In this document: positions 51,564 to 60,559 of the stretch, piece by piece | Layout of the letters: each line of letters starts with the position of its first letter | Position numbering within the stretch: the first letter of the stretch is position 1 | Assembly: GCF_900105595.1 (NCBI RefSeq) | Contig: NZ_LT629784.1 | Span: 248,001 to 312,000 of the forward strand | From: Stappia sp. ES.058 | Lineage (GTDB): Bacteria > Pseudomonadota > Alphaproteobacteria > Rhizobiales > Stappiaceae | Direction: 5' to 3' | Length of the DNA stretch: 64,000 nt | The notes under the pieces: generated by a model | Database searches by the model: none | Told to the model about the DNA's origin: nothing | What the model saw: only the letters and a program-made list of their open reading frames with translations | Program-made: the position numbers and the translations under genes

Positions 51564-52040
51564 ATGACAGACAAGAAGCTCTATCTGAAATTTATCGAGT
51601 CTGGCGTTCAGGGGATCATTTCCCTTTATTGGGAAAACGCTCCGGAGACCTGCAAGGCAATCTGGGGTGCCCTTGAGACCCCGATCCAGGTGCCGGCCAG
51701 CCACGCTATTTTCTCGGGTCCCGAAATCATGATGGGCCTTCCCGAAAGCGCCCGCACCTTCGACCCCACGGCCCTTCCCCCGGAAAACCAGACCGTCTAC
51801 CCCGAACCCGGCGATATGCTGTGGTTCTATCAGCCGAAGAACTTCTTCAAGATCGATCCCGACGAGTTTTGGGAAATCGGCATGTTCTACGGCGTTGGCG
51901 GTCGCACGTTCGGCCCCACCGGCTGGATCCCCTGCACATATTTCGCCCGGATGACCGAAGGCCTCGACGCCGTCGCCGAGCAGTGCGGGCTGATCCGCAA
52001 GGACGGCATGAAGACGATCGAGCTCGGTCGCCTCGTGTAA
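51564..52040 (+). CDS. DUF3830 family protein
   Basis: 158 aa from ATG 51564, behind GAAGGT. It matches DUF3830 (cyclophilin-like fold): MTDKKLYLKFIESGVQGIISLYWENAPETCKAIWGAL, then GDMLWFYQPKNFFKIDPDEFWEIGMFYGVGGRTFGPTGWIPCTYFARM. No signal peptide. Role unknown. Its place between the gamma-glutamyl-GABA hydrolase and a polyamine-type binding protein suggests it belongs to the same pathway. The 113 bp before it are AT-rich and could hold an internal promoter. Confidence 0.85.
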   Translation: MTDKKLYLKFIESGVQGIISLYWENAPETCKAIWGALETPIQVPASHAIFSGPEIMMGLPESARTFDPTALPPENQTVYPEPGDMLWFYQPKNFFKIDPDEFWEIGMFYGVGGRTFGPTGWIPCTYFARMTEGLDAVAEQCGLIRKDGMKTIELGRLV

Positions 52041-52044
52041 TCCG

Positions 52045-52079
52045 ACGGATGCGGCCCGACTGTGCCGGGCCGCATCCGT
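52045..52079 (+). terminator. Intercistronic hairpin before the polyamine-binding protein gene
   Basis: Perfect 14 bp stem (52045-52058 with 52066-52079, ACGGATGCGGCCCG) and a 7-base loop, no T run. Probably an RNA processing or stability element within the operon. Confidence 0.6.
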
Positions 52080-52113
52080 CTCGACTGCCAAAAAACCAGA
52101 GAGGACCTCTGCC

Positions 52114-53148
52114 ATGAAGGTAATTACGACATTTGCCGCATCCGGCCTTGCGGCGTTGATGGCGACCGGCGCGTTTGCCGCCGGCGAGACCATCACCATC
52201 AATTCCTTCGGCGGCGCCTATGAAAAAGCGCACCGCCAGTGCATCATCAGCCCGTTCGAGGAAGAAACCGGCGCGACCGTCCAGATCGTGACCGCCTATT
52301 CCGCGGACGCCTTTGCCCAGCTTCGTGCCCAGAAGGACGCGCCGCAGTTCGACGTCATTCACTTCTCCGGCGGTCAGGAAATCGTCGGTGCCAAGGAGGG
52401 ACTGCTGTCGCCGATCGATCCGGCCAGCCTGTCGAACGCGGCAAACCTTTATGACATCGCCAAGACCAACCTTGCCGCCGGCGAGGGTCCGGCCTATTCG
52501 ATCGCCGCGATCGGCCTCGTTTACAATGCCGAGACGGCGCCGAAAAAGCCGGCGAAATGGGTCGATCTCTTCGATGAGGCCTATTCCGATCACATCGTGC
52601 TGACCGATATCTCCAACGGCTACGGCATGCTCGGCTTCCTGATGCTCAACAAGGTGCGCGGCGGCACGCTGGACGACATCCAGCCGGGTCTCGATGCCGT
52701 GAGCGAACTGCTCGACAATGGCGCTATCGTCGTGTCGACTTCGCCGGAGATCCAGCAGGAGTTCGCCCAGAACGATGCCTGGGTGGCTCCCTATGCCTCC
52801 GACTATGCCTTCACGCTGCGCAAGGCGGGCCTGCCGTCGGCCTTCGTGCAGGGCGAGGAAGGCACGCCGGCGAGCTTCATCACCGCAAACCTGGTCGCCG
52901 GTCGCGACAATCAGGACCTGGCGCTGAAGTTCATCGACATGTCGATCTCGCGCGCGGCGCAGGAATGCTTCGCCGACGCGCTGCGCTACTCGCCCACCAA
53001 CAAGACGGTGGAGCTGTCCGATGAAGTCGCGGCCGACGTGGCCTACGGCGAAGCCGCCGTTGCCGGCCTGCTGCGGTTCGATCCGACGATGATCGAGGCC
53101 AACCGGTCGGCATGGGTCGATGCCTGGAATCGCACCATCGCCCGCTGA
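52114..53148 (+). CDS. Polyamine-type ABC transporter substrate-binding protein
   Basis: 344 aa with a Sec signal peptide (MKVITTFAASGLAALMATGAFA, cut at ~22). The mature protein starts GETITINSFGGAYEKAHRQCIISPFEEETG, typical of the PotD/PotF-like SBP_bac_8 family for spermidine, putrescine or GABA. Periplasmic. It heads a four-gene ABC cassette, and the GABA genes upstream suggest putrescine or GABA as ligand; this is inference. Confidence 0.88.
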   Translation: MKVITTFAASGLAALMATGAFAAGETITINSFGGAYEKAHRQCIISPFEEETGATVQIVTAYSADAFAQLRAQKDAPQFDVIHFSGGQEIVGAKEGLLSPIDPASLSNAANLYDIAKTNLAAGEGPAYSIAAIGLVYNAETAPKKPAKWVDLFDEAYSDHIVLTDISNGYGMLGFLMLNKVRGGTLDDIQPGLDAVSELLDNGAIVVSTSPEIQQEFAQNDAWVAPYASDYAFTLRKAGLPSAFVQGEEGTPASFITANLVAGRDNQDLALKFIDMSISRAAQECFADALRYSPTNKTVELSDEVAADVAYGEAAVAGLLRFDPTMIEANRSAWVDAWNRTIAR

Positions 53149-53162
53149 GGCATGACCGCCTT

Positions 53163-53198
53163 CGGCCGCCGCGTGGCATCCACGCCATGCGGCGGCCG
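53163..53198 (+). terminator. Intercistronic hairpin after the binding-protein gene
   Basis: CGGCCGCCGC (53163-53172) pairs with GCGGCGGCCG (53189-53198), with an inner GTGG/CCAC helix. No T run. It lies between the binding protein and the first permease, where such stems often boost binding-protein mRNA. Confidence 0.6.
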
Positions 53199-53245
53199 TT
53201 CTTCAAACGCGCTGGCGCGGCGCCGGCAAGACGCAAGGGACCCCG

Positions 53246-54070
53246 ATGAACGATCGCGCGGAAAACACGCTGCTGGTCATGCCCGGCCTTCTATTGCTGG
53301 CCCTGGCGTTCTTCGTTCCCATCACCCAGATGCTGATCCTGTCGGTGTCCGGCGACGACGGGCCGACACTCGCCCATTTCACCCGTTTCCTGGGTGACCC
53401 CTATTATCTCAACGTGCTGTGGCGCACCGTGCGACTGTCCGTCCTGATCACGCTGATCTGCGCGGCCATCGGCTTTCCGCTCGCCTATATCATGGCGCGT
53501 GTCGGACCCCGGTTGCGGCTCTGGCTGATCGTGCTCGTCATCCTGCCGCTGATGACCAGCGTGGTGGTGCGCACCTTCGGCTGGATGGTGCTCCTGTCAC
53601 GCTCCGGGCTGATCCCAGACGTCCTGCGCGACCTCGGGCTCGTCGGGCGCAATTTCGCGATCATGCAGACGGAAACGGCCATCGTCATCGGCATGGTGCA
53701 GGTGCTCTTGCCCTTCATGACGCTGTCGATCCTGGGTATCGTGACGCGCATCGATCCGCGCCTTGAAGAAGCCGCGCGCACCATGGGCTGCTCCTTCCTG
53801 CAGTCCCTGCGCACGGTGGTGCTGCCGCTTGCCGTGCCCGGCATCATCGCCGGATCGCTGCTGGTCTTCACGCTCTCTGCCAGCTCCTTTGTCACGCCGA
53901 ACCTCTTGGGCGGCGCGCGCATTCAGGTGCTGGCTGCCTCGATCTACCGCTCGGTGACACAGACGCTCGACTGGCCCTTCGCGGCTGCCCAGGCGGTGAT
54001 TCTCTTCGTCGGCATCCTGCTCATTCTCGTCCCCTACGCCCGTCTCGCCGGAGGCCGCTCAAATGGTTAA
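53246..54070 (+). CDS. Polyamine-type ABC transporter permease 1
   Basis: 274 aa, six membrane helices, PotB/PotH-like. The EAA loop EEAARTMGCSFLQSLRTVVLPLAVPGIIAGSLLVF (~172-206) contacts the ATPase. Start ATG 53246. It overlaps the next permease by 8 bp. Confidence 0.9.
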   Translation: MNDRAENTLLVMPGLLLLALAFFVPITQMLILSVSGDDGPTLAHFTRFLGDPYYLNVLWRTVRLSVLITLICAAIGFPLAYIMARVGPRLRLWLIVLVILPLMTSVVVRTFGWMVLLSRSGLIPDVLRDLGLVGRNFAIMQTETAIVIGMVQVLLPFMTLSILGIVTRIDPRLEEAARTMGCSFLQSLRTVVLPLAVPGIIAGSLLVFTLSASSFVTPNLLGGARIQVLAASIYRSVTQTLDWPFAAAQAVILFVGILLILVPYARLAGGRSNG

Positions 54071-54866
54071 GTCCATCTCGACGCCGCTGCGCATCGCCAC
54101 CATGGTGTTTGTTGTGTTGACGGCGGTCTTCCTGCTGGCGCCGCTGGTCGTGGTCGTTGGCGTGTCGGTCTCCGAAAGCCAGTTCATCGCCTTCCCGCCG
54201 TCAGGCTTTTCGCTGCGCTGGTACGAGGAGGTCCTGGGGTCCGACGCCTATGTCGGCGCTGCCTGGATCAGCCTCAGGGTGGCGATCCTCGTCACGCTCA
54301 CCGCAACCTTCGTCGGCGGGGCGGCGGCGATCGCCCTGCATCGCCGCAAGCTGCCGTTTTCCGGTGCGCTTGCGACGTTCTTCCTGTCGCCGCTGGTTTT
54401 GCCGACAATCATCTACGCCATCGGCATGCTGATGCTGTGGAGTGCGATCTTCGGCCCCGTGTCCATCGTCACGCTGTGGCTCAGTCACACGGTCGTTACC
54501 ATTCCCTATGTGGTGCGCACCACGCTGGCCGTCCTGTCGGAATCCGATCCCTTCCTGGAGGAGGCTGCCCAGACGATGGGCGCAAGCCGCCTCCAGCGGT
54601 TGTGGCTGGTGGTCGTGCCCCAGTGCAAGCCGGGCCTGATCGCCGGGGCGTTCTTTGCCTTCAACATTTCCTTCGACGAGGCGGTGCTGGCGCTGTTCCT
54701 GCGAAAGCCCGGCCTGACGACGCTGCCGGTGCAGATCTACGGCCAGCTCGAGTTCAGTCCCGACCCGTCGGTCGCCGCTGTCTCGACCATCATGATCGCC
54801 CTTACCATCACCTTGATCCTGGTTATCGACCGCATGCTCGGTGTCCAGAAATTTGCGAGTGCCTGA
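54063..54866 (+). CDS. Polyamine-type ABC transporter permease 2
   Basis: 267 aa, six membrane helices, PotC/PotI-like. EAA loop EEAAQTMGASRLQRLWLVVVPQCKPGLIAGAFFAF (~167-201) and the FDEAVLALF segment that follows are typical. It pairs with permease 1 in the inner membrane; the ATPase starts 3 bp later. Confidence 0.9.
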   Translation: MVKSISTPLRIATMVFVVLTAVFLLAPLVVVVGVSVSESQFIAFPPSGFSLRWYEEVLGSDAYVGAAWISLRVAILVTLTATFVGGAAAIALHRRKLPFSGALATFFLSPLVLPTIIYAIGMLMLWSAIFGPVSIVTLWLSHTVVTIPYVVRTTLAVLSESDPFLEEAAQTMGASRLQRLWLVVVPQCKPGLIAGAFFAFNISFDEAVLALFLRKPGLTTLPVQIYGQLEFSPDPSVAAVSTIMIALTITLILVIDRMLGVQKFASA

Positions 54867-54869
54867 CCC

Positions 54870-55919
54870 ATGGCCGATGTCCGTCTTACACAGATCAAGA
54901 AGTCCTTCGGCCAGGTCGAGGTTCTGCACGGGATCACGCTCGACATCGCCTCGGGTGAATTCATCAGCCTGCTTGGCGCGTCGGGCTGCGGCAAGACAAC
55001 CTTGCTGCGCATTGTCGCCGGCCTGGAAGGCGTGACCAGCGGCGCGGTCGAGATCGCCGGACGCGACGTGACGCAACTTCCGCCGGAAAAGCGCGACATC
55101 TCCATGATGTTCCAGTCCTATGCGCTGCTGCCGCATCTCTCCGTGTCGGAAAATGTCCGCTTCCCCTTGCGCATGCGCAAGATCGGCAGCCGCGAGGAAC
55201 AGGCGGAGAAGGTGCGCGACGCACTGGAGACGGTGCAGCTCGGCCATCTCGCCGGCCGCAAGCCGACCCAGCTTTCCGGCGGCCAGCAGCAGCGCGTGGC
55301 GCTGGCGCGCGCCATCGTCTCGCGCCCCCAGGTGCTTCTTCTCGACGAGCCGCTGTCCAACCTCGACGCCCGGCTGCGCGAGGACATGCAGGTGGAACTG
55401 ATCGAGATCCACAAGCGGCTCGGGCTGACGTCGATCTTCGTCACCCACGACCAGGAAGAGGCGCTGAGCTTGTCCGACCGGGTCGTGCTTTTAAACGGGG
55501 GCAAGGTCGAGCAGGAAGGCGCTCCGAGCGAAATCTACTCCAATCCGGTGACGGGGTTCGCCTCGAACTTCCTGGGGGCGGCCAACCTCCTGCCCGCGAC
55601 GCTGTCAAAGACCTCCGACGGTCGCGCCGCGACGTTGGAGGACGGCCAGGTCATCCCGATCGAGACGGGTGCGGGCGAGAGCGGGGACGTCACGCTGGCA
55701 ATGCGCCAGGAGGATATGACCCTGTGTGCCGAGGGCGAGGGCGAGCTCGCCGGTACCGTGGCCGCGCGCATCTATCTCGGCGCGCGCAATCGTTACGTCG
55801 TCAAGGTCGCCGGTCACGAGGTCCGCGTGTTGACCGGAACCGAGGACGTTTTTGAAAGCGGCGCGCGCGTCGGCCTCGGGATCGATCCGGCGCGCGTGCG
55901 CGTCCTGCCGCGCGACTGA
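54870..55919 (+). CDS. Polyamine-type ABC transporter ATP-binding protein
   Basis: 349 aa, PotA/PotG-like. Walker A GASGCGKTT (~37-45), Q-loop MMFQSYALLPHLS, signature LSGGQQQR (~135-142), Walker B LLLDEPLSNLD (~155-165), H-loop VTHDQEEA. C-terminal TOBE domain (~235-345) with a regulatory MOP-like fold. It energises the two permeases. Confidence 0.93.
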   Translation: MADVRLTQIKKSFGQVEVLHGITLDIASGEFISLLGASGCGKTTLLRIVAGLEGVTSGAVEIAGRDVTQLPPEKRDISMMFQSYALLPHLSVSENVRFPLRMRKIGSREEQAEKVRDALETVQLGHLAGRKPTQLSGGQQQRVALARAIVSRPQVLLLDEPLSNLDARLREDMQVELIEIHKRLGLTSIFVTHDQEEALSLSDRVVLLNGGKVEQEGAPSEIYSNPVTGFASNFLGAANLLPATLSKTSDGRAATLEDGQVIPIETGAGESGDVTLAMRQEDMTLCAEGEGELAGTVAARIYLGARNRYVVKVAGHEVRVLTGTEDVFESGARVGLGIDPARVRVLPRD

Positions 55920-56014
55920 CGCAATAGCTCCGACGCCATATTTTCAAAGGCGCTGCTGCGGCTCATGTCGGCTTCAGCGGGCGCGTCCCATCGCATTCAT
56001 GGAGACAGCCGATC

Positions 56015-57448
56015 ATGACCGATTTCGAGACCCGCCAGTTCATTGACGGAGCCTTTGTCCCAGGCGAGGGTGCCCCTGAGCCGGCACGCGATCCCGCACG
56101 CGGCACGGTTCTGGCCGAGGTCGCGTCCGCAAGTCCCGCGCAGGTGGACGACGCGGTGGAGGCCGCCCACGCGGCCTTCGCGACGTGGCGGCGCACCACG
56201 CCGAAGGAGCGCAGCCGTCTGCTGTGGTCGATCGCGGATGCGGTGGAAGCCAATGCCAAGACACTGTCGGAAGTGGAATCGCTCAATGCGGGCAAGCCGC
56301 GCCGCTTCGTCGCGCTGGCGGAACTGGCGAATGTCGCCGATGTGTTCCGCTTCTTTGCGACGGCTGTCCGCAACATGCCGGCGATTGCCGCCAACGGCTA
56401 TCGCTCCGACACGATGACCTCCATGCTGCGCCGCGATCCGATCGGCGTGATCGCCTCCATCGCGCCCTGGAACTATCCGCTGCTGATGGCGGCCTGGAAA
56501 CTCGCGCCGGCTCTTGCCGCCGGCAACACCGTGGTGATCAAGCCGTCTGAAAACACCCCGCTCAGCCTTCTGGCCTTCGCCCGCATTCTTGGCGAGATCC
56601 TTCCCAAGGGCGTGGTCAACGTCATCAGCGGCAACGGCCCGGACGTCGGCCAGCGACTGATCTCGCACGATCTGGTGCGCATGATCTCGCTCACCGGCGA
56701 CGTGCGCACCGGGCGCGCGGTTCTGAAGGCGGCCGCCGGCGACACCATCAAGCGTACCCATCTGGAGCTTGGCGGCAAGGCGCCGGTGATCGTGCTGAAG
56801 GACGCCGACCTTGATGCCGTCGTCTCGACGATGCGCGAGGCGAGCTTCTACAACGCCGGACAGGATTGTACGGCGGCCTGCCGGGTGCTGGTAGATGCAT
56901 CGGTCGCCGACGAACTTGCAAAAAAGCTGACGGCGATGATCGAGAGCCTCGTCTATGGCGAGCCGGAGCGAGACGACGTCGAGTTCGGTCCCCTGATCAG
57001 CGAGGCCCAGCAGCAAAGGGTGGCCGGGTTTGTCGAGCGCGCGCGCGCCTCGGGTGCCGAGATCCTCGCCGGCGGGAAGATCGTCGAGGGGCCGGGCTTC
57101 TTCCACGAGCCGACGCTGGTGCGCGCGCCCATCGACGCGGAGATCGTCCAGAAGGAAGTCTTCGGCCCGGTGGTGACGCTGACACCGTTCGAGACGCCCG
57201 AACAGGCGCTTTCCTGGGCCAACGCATCGGAGTACGGTCTTGCATCCTCGGTCTGGTCGCGCGACGGGCAGGCGGCACTTCATATCGCCAATGCACTGGA
57301 ATACGGAATCACCTGGGTGAACACGCATGGCGTCTTCGCCACCGAGATGCCGCATGGCGGCATGAAGAACTCGGGCTACGGCTCCGATCTCTCGATGCAG
57401 TCGCTTGTCGATTACACCCAGGTGCGGCACGTGATGATCGCGTCCTGA
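56015..57448 (+). CDS. Aldehyde dehydrogenase, probable gamma-aminobutyraldehyde dehydrogenase
   Basis: 477 aa. E251 in LELGGKAPVIVLKDADLD and nucleophile C285 in NAGQDCTAACRV, with IAPWNYPLLMAAWKLAPALAAGNTVVIKPSENTP (~149-182). The C-T-A-A after the catalytic cysteine and overall pattern resemble PatD/PuuC and betaine-aldehyde-like enzymes acting on 4-aminobutanal. It would convert the aldehyde from putrescine transamination to GABA, linking the transporter to gabTD. It lies 95 bp after the ATPase gene. Confidence 0.85.
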   Translation: MTDFETRQFIDGAFVPGEGAPEPARDPARGTVLAEVASASPAQVDDAVEAAHAAFATWRRTTPKERSRLLWSIADAVEANAKTLSEVESLNAGKPRRFVALAELANVADVFRFFATAVRNMPAIAANGYRSDTMTSMLRRDPIGVIASIAPWNYPLLMAAWKLAPALAAGNTVVIKPSENTPLSLLAFARILGEILPKGVVNVISGNGPDVGQRLISHDLVRMISLTGDVRTGRAVLKAAAGDTIKRTHLELGGKAPVIVLKDADLDAVVSTMREASFYNAGQDCTAACRVLVDASVADELAKKLTAMIESLVYGEPERDDVEFGPLISEAQQQRVAGFVERARASGAEILAGGKIVEGPGFFHEPTLVRAPIDAEIVQKEVFGPVVTLTPFETPEQALSWANASEYGLASSVWSRDGQAALHIANALEYGITWVNTHGVFATEMPHGGMKNSGYGSDLSMQSLVDYTQVRHVMIAS

Positions 57449-57497
57449 TCCGTCAGAGTTCCAGGCGCCTTGCGCGGAAAGCGGATGGATTCGTGAT

Positions 57498-58430
57498 ATG
57501 AATGACCGCATGCGTCTCCTGGACATGAAAACCTTTGTCGTGCTGGCACGAAATCGCCATTTCGGACGCACGGCCGACGAACTCAACACCACCCAGCCGG
57601 CGATCTCCAGCCGGCTGGCGTCGATCGAGCGCGAGCTGGGGTGCCGGCTTGTGATCCGCGGCGACGGGCGCTTCGCGCTCACCGCCGACGGAGAACGCGT
57701 GCTGCAGCATTTCGAGACGGTGCTGGATGATATCGATGCGCTGAAGGATTCTCTTGCCGGCGCGGATCACCACAGCCACGAGCCCCTGCGCATCGGCGCG
57801 ATCGATTCGGTGTCCTCGACCTGGATGCCGCAGTTGATCGAGGCCCTGCACCAGCAATTCCCCGGACTGAAGATCGAACTGACGGTGGATGGCACCAAGC
57901 CGCTTGTTTCCGGCATGCGCAAGGGTGAGTTCGACCTGGTCTTCTGCCTGCATCCGGTGCTCGACGAGGGCTTTCGCAGCTACACCGCCTGCGTGTTTCA
58001 GATGAGCTGGGCCGGATCTCCGAAGCTGATCGATCCCGACCGGGTCTATTCGGTCGCAAGCCTCGCCGACCTGCCGATCATCTCGTTTCCGAAAAACTCG
58101 CCACCCTATCAGATGGTCGCGCCCTACTTTCACGACGAACAGGCGCTGGCCTCCAAGTTAACCAGCTGCAACTCGTTGTTCGCGATCATCAATCTTCTGA
58201 TCGACGGCTTCGGTGTCGGGGCGGTGCCGACCGTGACCATCTGGCGCGAGCTGGAAATGGGGCTTCTCAACACCATCACCGTCACCAAGCGCTTTCCGCC
58301 GATGCCGATCATCGCCTCTTATCAGGCGAGCTTGCGTCAGGAGTTCATCGCACAGATCGTGCGTCAGGCGAAACACTGTGCCGCCGACTATTGCACGAGG
58401 GTCACGCCCGACATGGTTTGGATCGATTGA
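57498..58430 (+). CDS. LysR-family regulator at the end of the putrescine/GABA cluster
   Basis: 310 aa. HTH: LLDMKTFVVLARNRHFGRTADELNTTQPAISSRLASIERELGCRL. Effector domain ~90-300. It follows the aldehyde dehydrogenase by 49 bp on the same strand and may be the pathway regulator alongside the LysR divergent from gabT. Convergent with the desaturase. Confidence 0.9.
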   Translation: MNDRMRLLDMKTFVVLARNRHFGRTADELNTTQPAISSRLASIERELGCRLVIRGDGRFALTADGERVLQHFETVLDDIDALKDSLAGADHHSHEPLRIGAIDSVSSTWMPQLIEALHQQFPGLKIELTVDGTKPLVSGMRKGEFDLVFCLHPVLDEGFRSYTACVFQMSWAGSPKLIDPDRVYSVASLADLPIISFPKNSPPYQMVAPYFHDEQALASKLTSCNSLFAIINLLIDGFGVGAVPTVTIWRELEMGLLNTITVTKRFPPMPIIASYQASLRQEFIAQIVRQAKHCAADYCTRVTPDMVWID

Positions 58431-58470
58431 CGCGGCCATAGACAGGCCGCGCCGGGTCGTGTCGTGCGTA

Positions 58471-59514
58471 TCAGGCCGGCACGGCTTGAGCCGCTGCGCG
58501 CGCATCGCGAAAGGAAACGAGCCGGTTTTGCGCCTCGTCCCAGAGCGCAAGCTTGACGCAGGAAAAACTCTGCCAGAGCGTGATGCGCCCGATACGCCCG
58601 AGTTCCGGGTGATCGCGCAGGATCTCGGGCAGGCGATAGAACGGGACCTTTGAACACAGGTGATGCACGTGATGGATGCCGATGTTGCCGCTGAACCAGC
58701 GCAGCACGGCGGGCAGATCGTAGTGCGAACTGCCATGCAGCGCGGCATGCTGGAACGTCCAGTCGTTGGACTGCGACCAATGCGTTCCCTCGAATTGATG
58801 CTGAACGTAAAACAGCCAGACGCCGCCGGTTGCCGCCATCAGCGTGATCGGGATCTGCACCATCAAGAAAGGACCAAGGCCAATCAGCCAGATGAGAAGG
58901 GTGACCGGAAGGGCGACGGCGAGATTGGTCGAAAGCGTCGAGATCCAGGGGCGCGCGCCGGCACGCATCAGGCCGATGGGAAGCCGGTACTGGCATACGA
59001 ACAGCCAGGCGGGGCCAAGGCCGAACATGACCAGCGGATGCCGGTAAAGACGGTAGCGGAGCTTGGCGAAACGCGAAAGCGCCTGGTATTCGGCGACCGT
59101 GAGCGTGTCGACGTCGCCGATGCCGCGCTGGTCGAGGTTGCCGGCCGTCGCATGGTGCACGGCGTGCGTATGCCGCCAGTAGTCATAGGGGGTGAGGGTC
59201 AATACGCCGATCACCCGGCCGACCCAGTCGTTGGCGGAGCGCCGGGAAAACAGCGAGCCGTGACCGCAGTCGTGCTGGACGATGAACAGTCGCACCAGAA
59301 ACCCGGCCGCCGGGATCGTCAGCAGAAGTCCCCACCACTGTCCATGGATCGCCGCGAATGCGCTCAGCGCCCAAAGCCCGGCAAATGGCACGGCCGTGAG
59401 GACGATTTCGAGACAGCTCCGCAGCGTGCTCGGCGCGCGGTATTGCATCAGGATCTTGCCCCAGGCCCGGGCCTCGGCCGCCTTCGTGGCGTTGTCTGTC
59501 GGGGATGCGTGCAT
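58471..59514 (-). CDS. Membrane fatty-acid desaturase
   Basis: 347 aa from ATG 59514. Acyl-lipid-type desaturase with the three histidine boxes: HDCGH (81-85), HTHAVHH (115-121) and HHVHH (281-285), and four to six membrane helices. The di-iron enzyme introduces a cis double bond into membrane acyl chains. A cold-shock protein gene lies just upstream on the same strand (59713-59922), separated by a terminator. Temperature-linked expression is plausible but not shown. Confidence 0.9.
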   Translation of the reverse strand: MHASPTDNATKAAEARAWGKILMQYRAPSTLRSCLEIVLTAVPFAGLWALSAFAAIHGQWWGLLLTIPAAGFLVRLFIVQHDCGHGSLFSRRSANDWVGRVIGVLTLTPYDYWRHTHAVHHATAGNLDQRGIGDVDTLTVAEYQALSRFAKLRYRLYRHPLVMFGLGPAWLFVCQYRLPIGLMRAGARPWISTLSTNLAVALPVTLLIWLIGLGPFLMVQIPITLMAATGGVWLFYVQHQFEGTHWSQSNDWTFQHAALHGSSHYDLPAVLRWFSGNIGIHHVHHLCSKVPFYRLPEILRDHPELGRIGRITLWQSFSCVKLALWDEAQNRLVSFRDARAAAQAVPA

Positions 59515-59630
59515 GAATACCTCTGGAGCCAGGCGTTGACCTTGATGTGGCATGCCGGCACGGCGCGATCAAGACAGGGGAGATGCGGTTTCGCGCGGCA
59601 TGATGTCCGCACGTGTCGCGCATGAACGAA

Positions 59631-59657
59631 AAAAGGCCGGGCGATGCCCGGCCTTTC
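59631..59657 (-). terminator. Terminator after the cold-shock gene
   Basis: AAAGGCCGGGC / GCCCGGCCTTT stem around GAT (59632-59656). On the minus strand it is followed by T residues; it lies about 55 bp past the cold-shock gene stop. Confidence 0.8.
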
Positions 59658-59712
59658 TGGATTACCGACGATCGCGCCCACCGGATAACGGTCGCGGATC
59701 GAAGTCGGTAAA

Positions 59713-59922
59713 TCAAGCTTCCTGCAGGTTGTCCGCAGCGCTCTTGCCCGAACGGCTGTCCTTGACGACGTCGAAGGACAGCTTCTGGCCTTCCACGATC
59801 GTGTGCAGGCCAGCGCGCTCGACGGCGGAGATGTGGACGAACACGTCCGGGCCGCCGTTGTCCGGCTGAATGAAGCCGAAGCCTTTGGTGGTGTTGAAGA
59901 ACTTAACGGTACCAGTGTTCAT
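59713..59922 (-). CDS. cspA: Cold-shock protein (CspA family)
   Basis: 69 aa, single cold-shock OB-fold: [36 protein letters not shown] contains both RNA-binding motifs (KGFGFI and VFVHI). It acts as an RNA chaperone. The 270 bp upstream form an AT-rich leader typical of csp genes, where a long structured 5' untranslated region governs cold induction; no gene was seen in it. Confidence 0.95.
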   Translation of the reverse strand: MNTGTVKFFNTTKGFGFIQPDNGGPDVFVHISAVERAGLHTIVEGQKLSFDVVKDSRSGKSAADNLQEA

Positions 59923-60192
59923 GACGATTTCCTTTCAATCGGTCACAGAGAAGTGCCAACCATGCGAACACCGCACGGTCGGCGGTTAGGATCGACATTG
60001 AGAAGGAAGTTCGTCGTAGCGCCGAAGCACGGTAACAAAGTTCTACCAGCAAGATCGATACCGAGCTTATAGCCCCAATCGGTGTTCAAAATAAGATGTA
60101 AAAAAAATTATTTTCGCAGGTTGGTTTATGGCATCCGGCATCGGGCGCGGGGGCTCTGGAGTTGGCGCGATACAGCCGTTGAGCCGACAGTA

Positions 60193-60498
60193 TTATTCGC
60201 CGTCGCGTTCGAACTGGACACCGAGTTCGGTGGCGGTGCGCCAGCGCACGACAGCATTGACCTGGATGTCCTCGTTGACGATGCGCAACTCGAAGCGCTC
60301 CGGTATGTCGAGCGTGTTCGGCAACTTGAGCAGGGCCCCGTCGTCTGACAGGTTGCGCACGCGGCAGTCATAGACGACTGTGTGATTGGCCAGCACGATC
60401 TTGCCGCTCTTCAGCGTGCGGTGTCGTGGACTGCTGCGCCGGTTTCGGTCAGTCATCGTGCGTTGGCCCCGCTCGGCATGGTCGTCAACTGTCGTCAT
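60193..60498 (-). CDS. PilZ-domain protein
   Basis: 101 aa. RRSSPRHRTLKSGKI (the RxxxR c-di-GMP motif is RSSPR) and NLSDDGALLKLP (D/N-x-S-x-x-G motif) mark a PilZ domain, which binds cyclic di-GMP. The start may be ATG 60498 or 60456. Single-domain PilZ proteins relay c-di-GMP to motility or exopolysaccharide systems; the target is unknown. Confidence 0.85.
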   Translation of the reverse strand: MTTVDDHAERGQRTMTDRNRRSSPRHRTLKSGKIVLANHTVVYDCRVRNLSDDGALLKLPNTLDIPERFELRIVNEDIQVNAVVRWRTATELGVQFERDGE

Positions 60499-60559
60499 TG
60501 CCCGATCTTCCTATCCCTCTTCGGCCTCATTGCGCCCGCAATCGGGCAATTTCGCGCTC

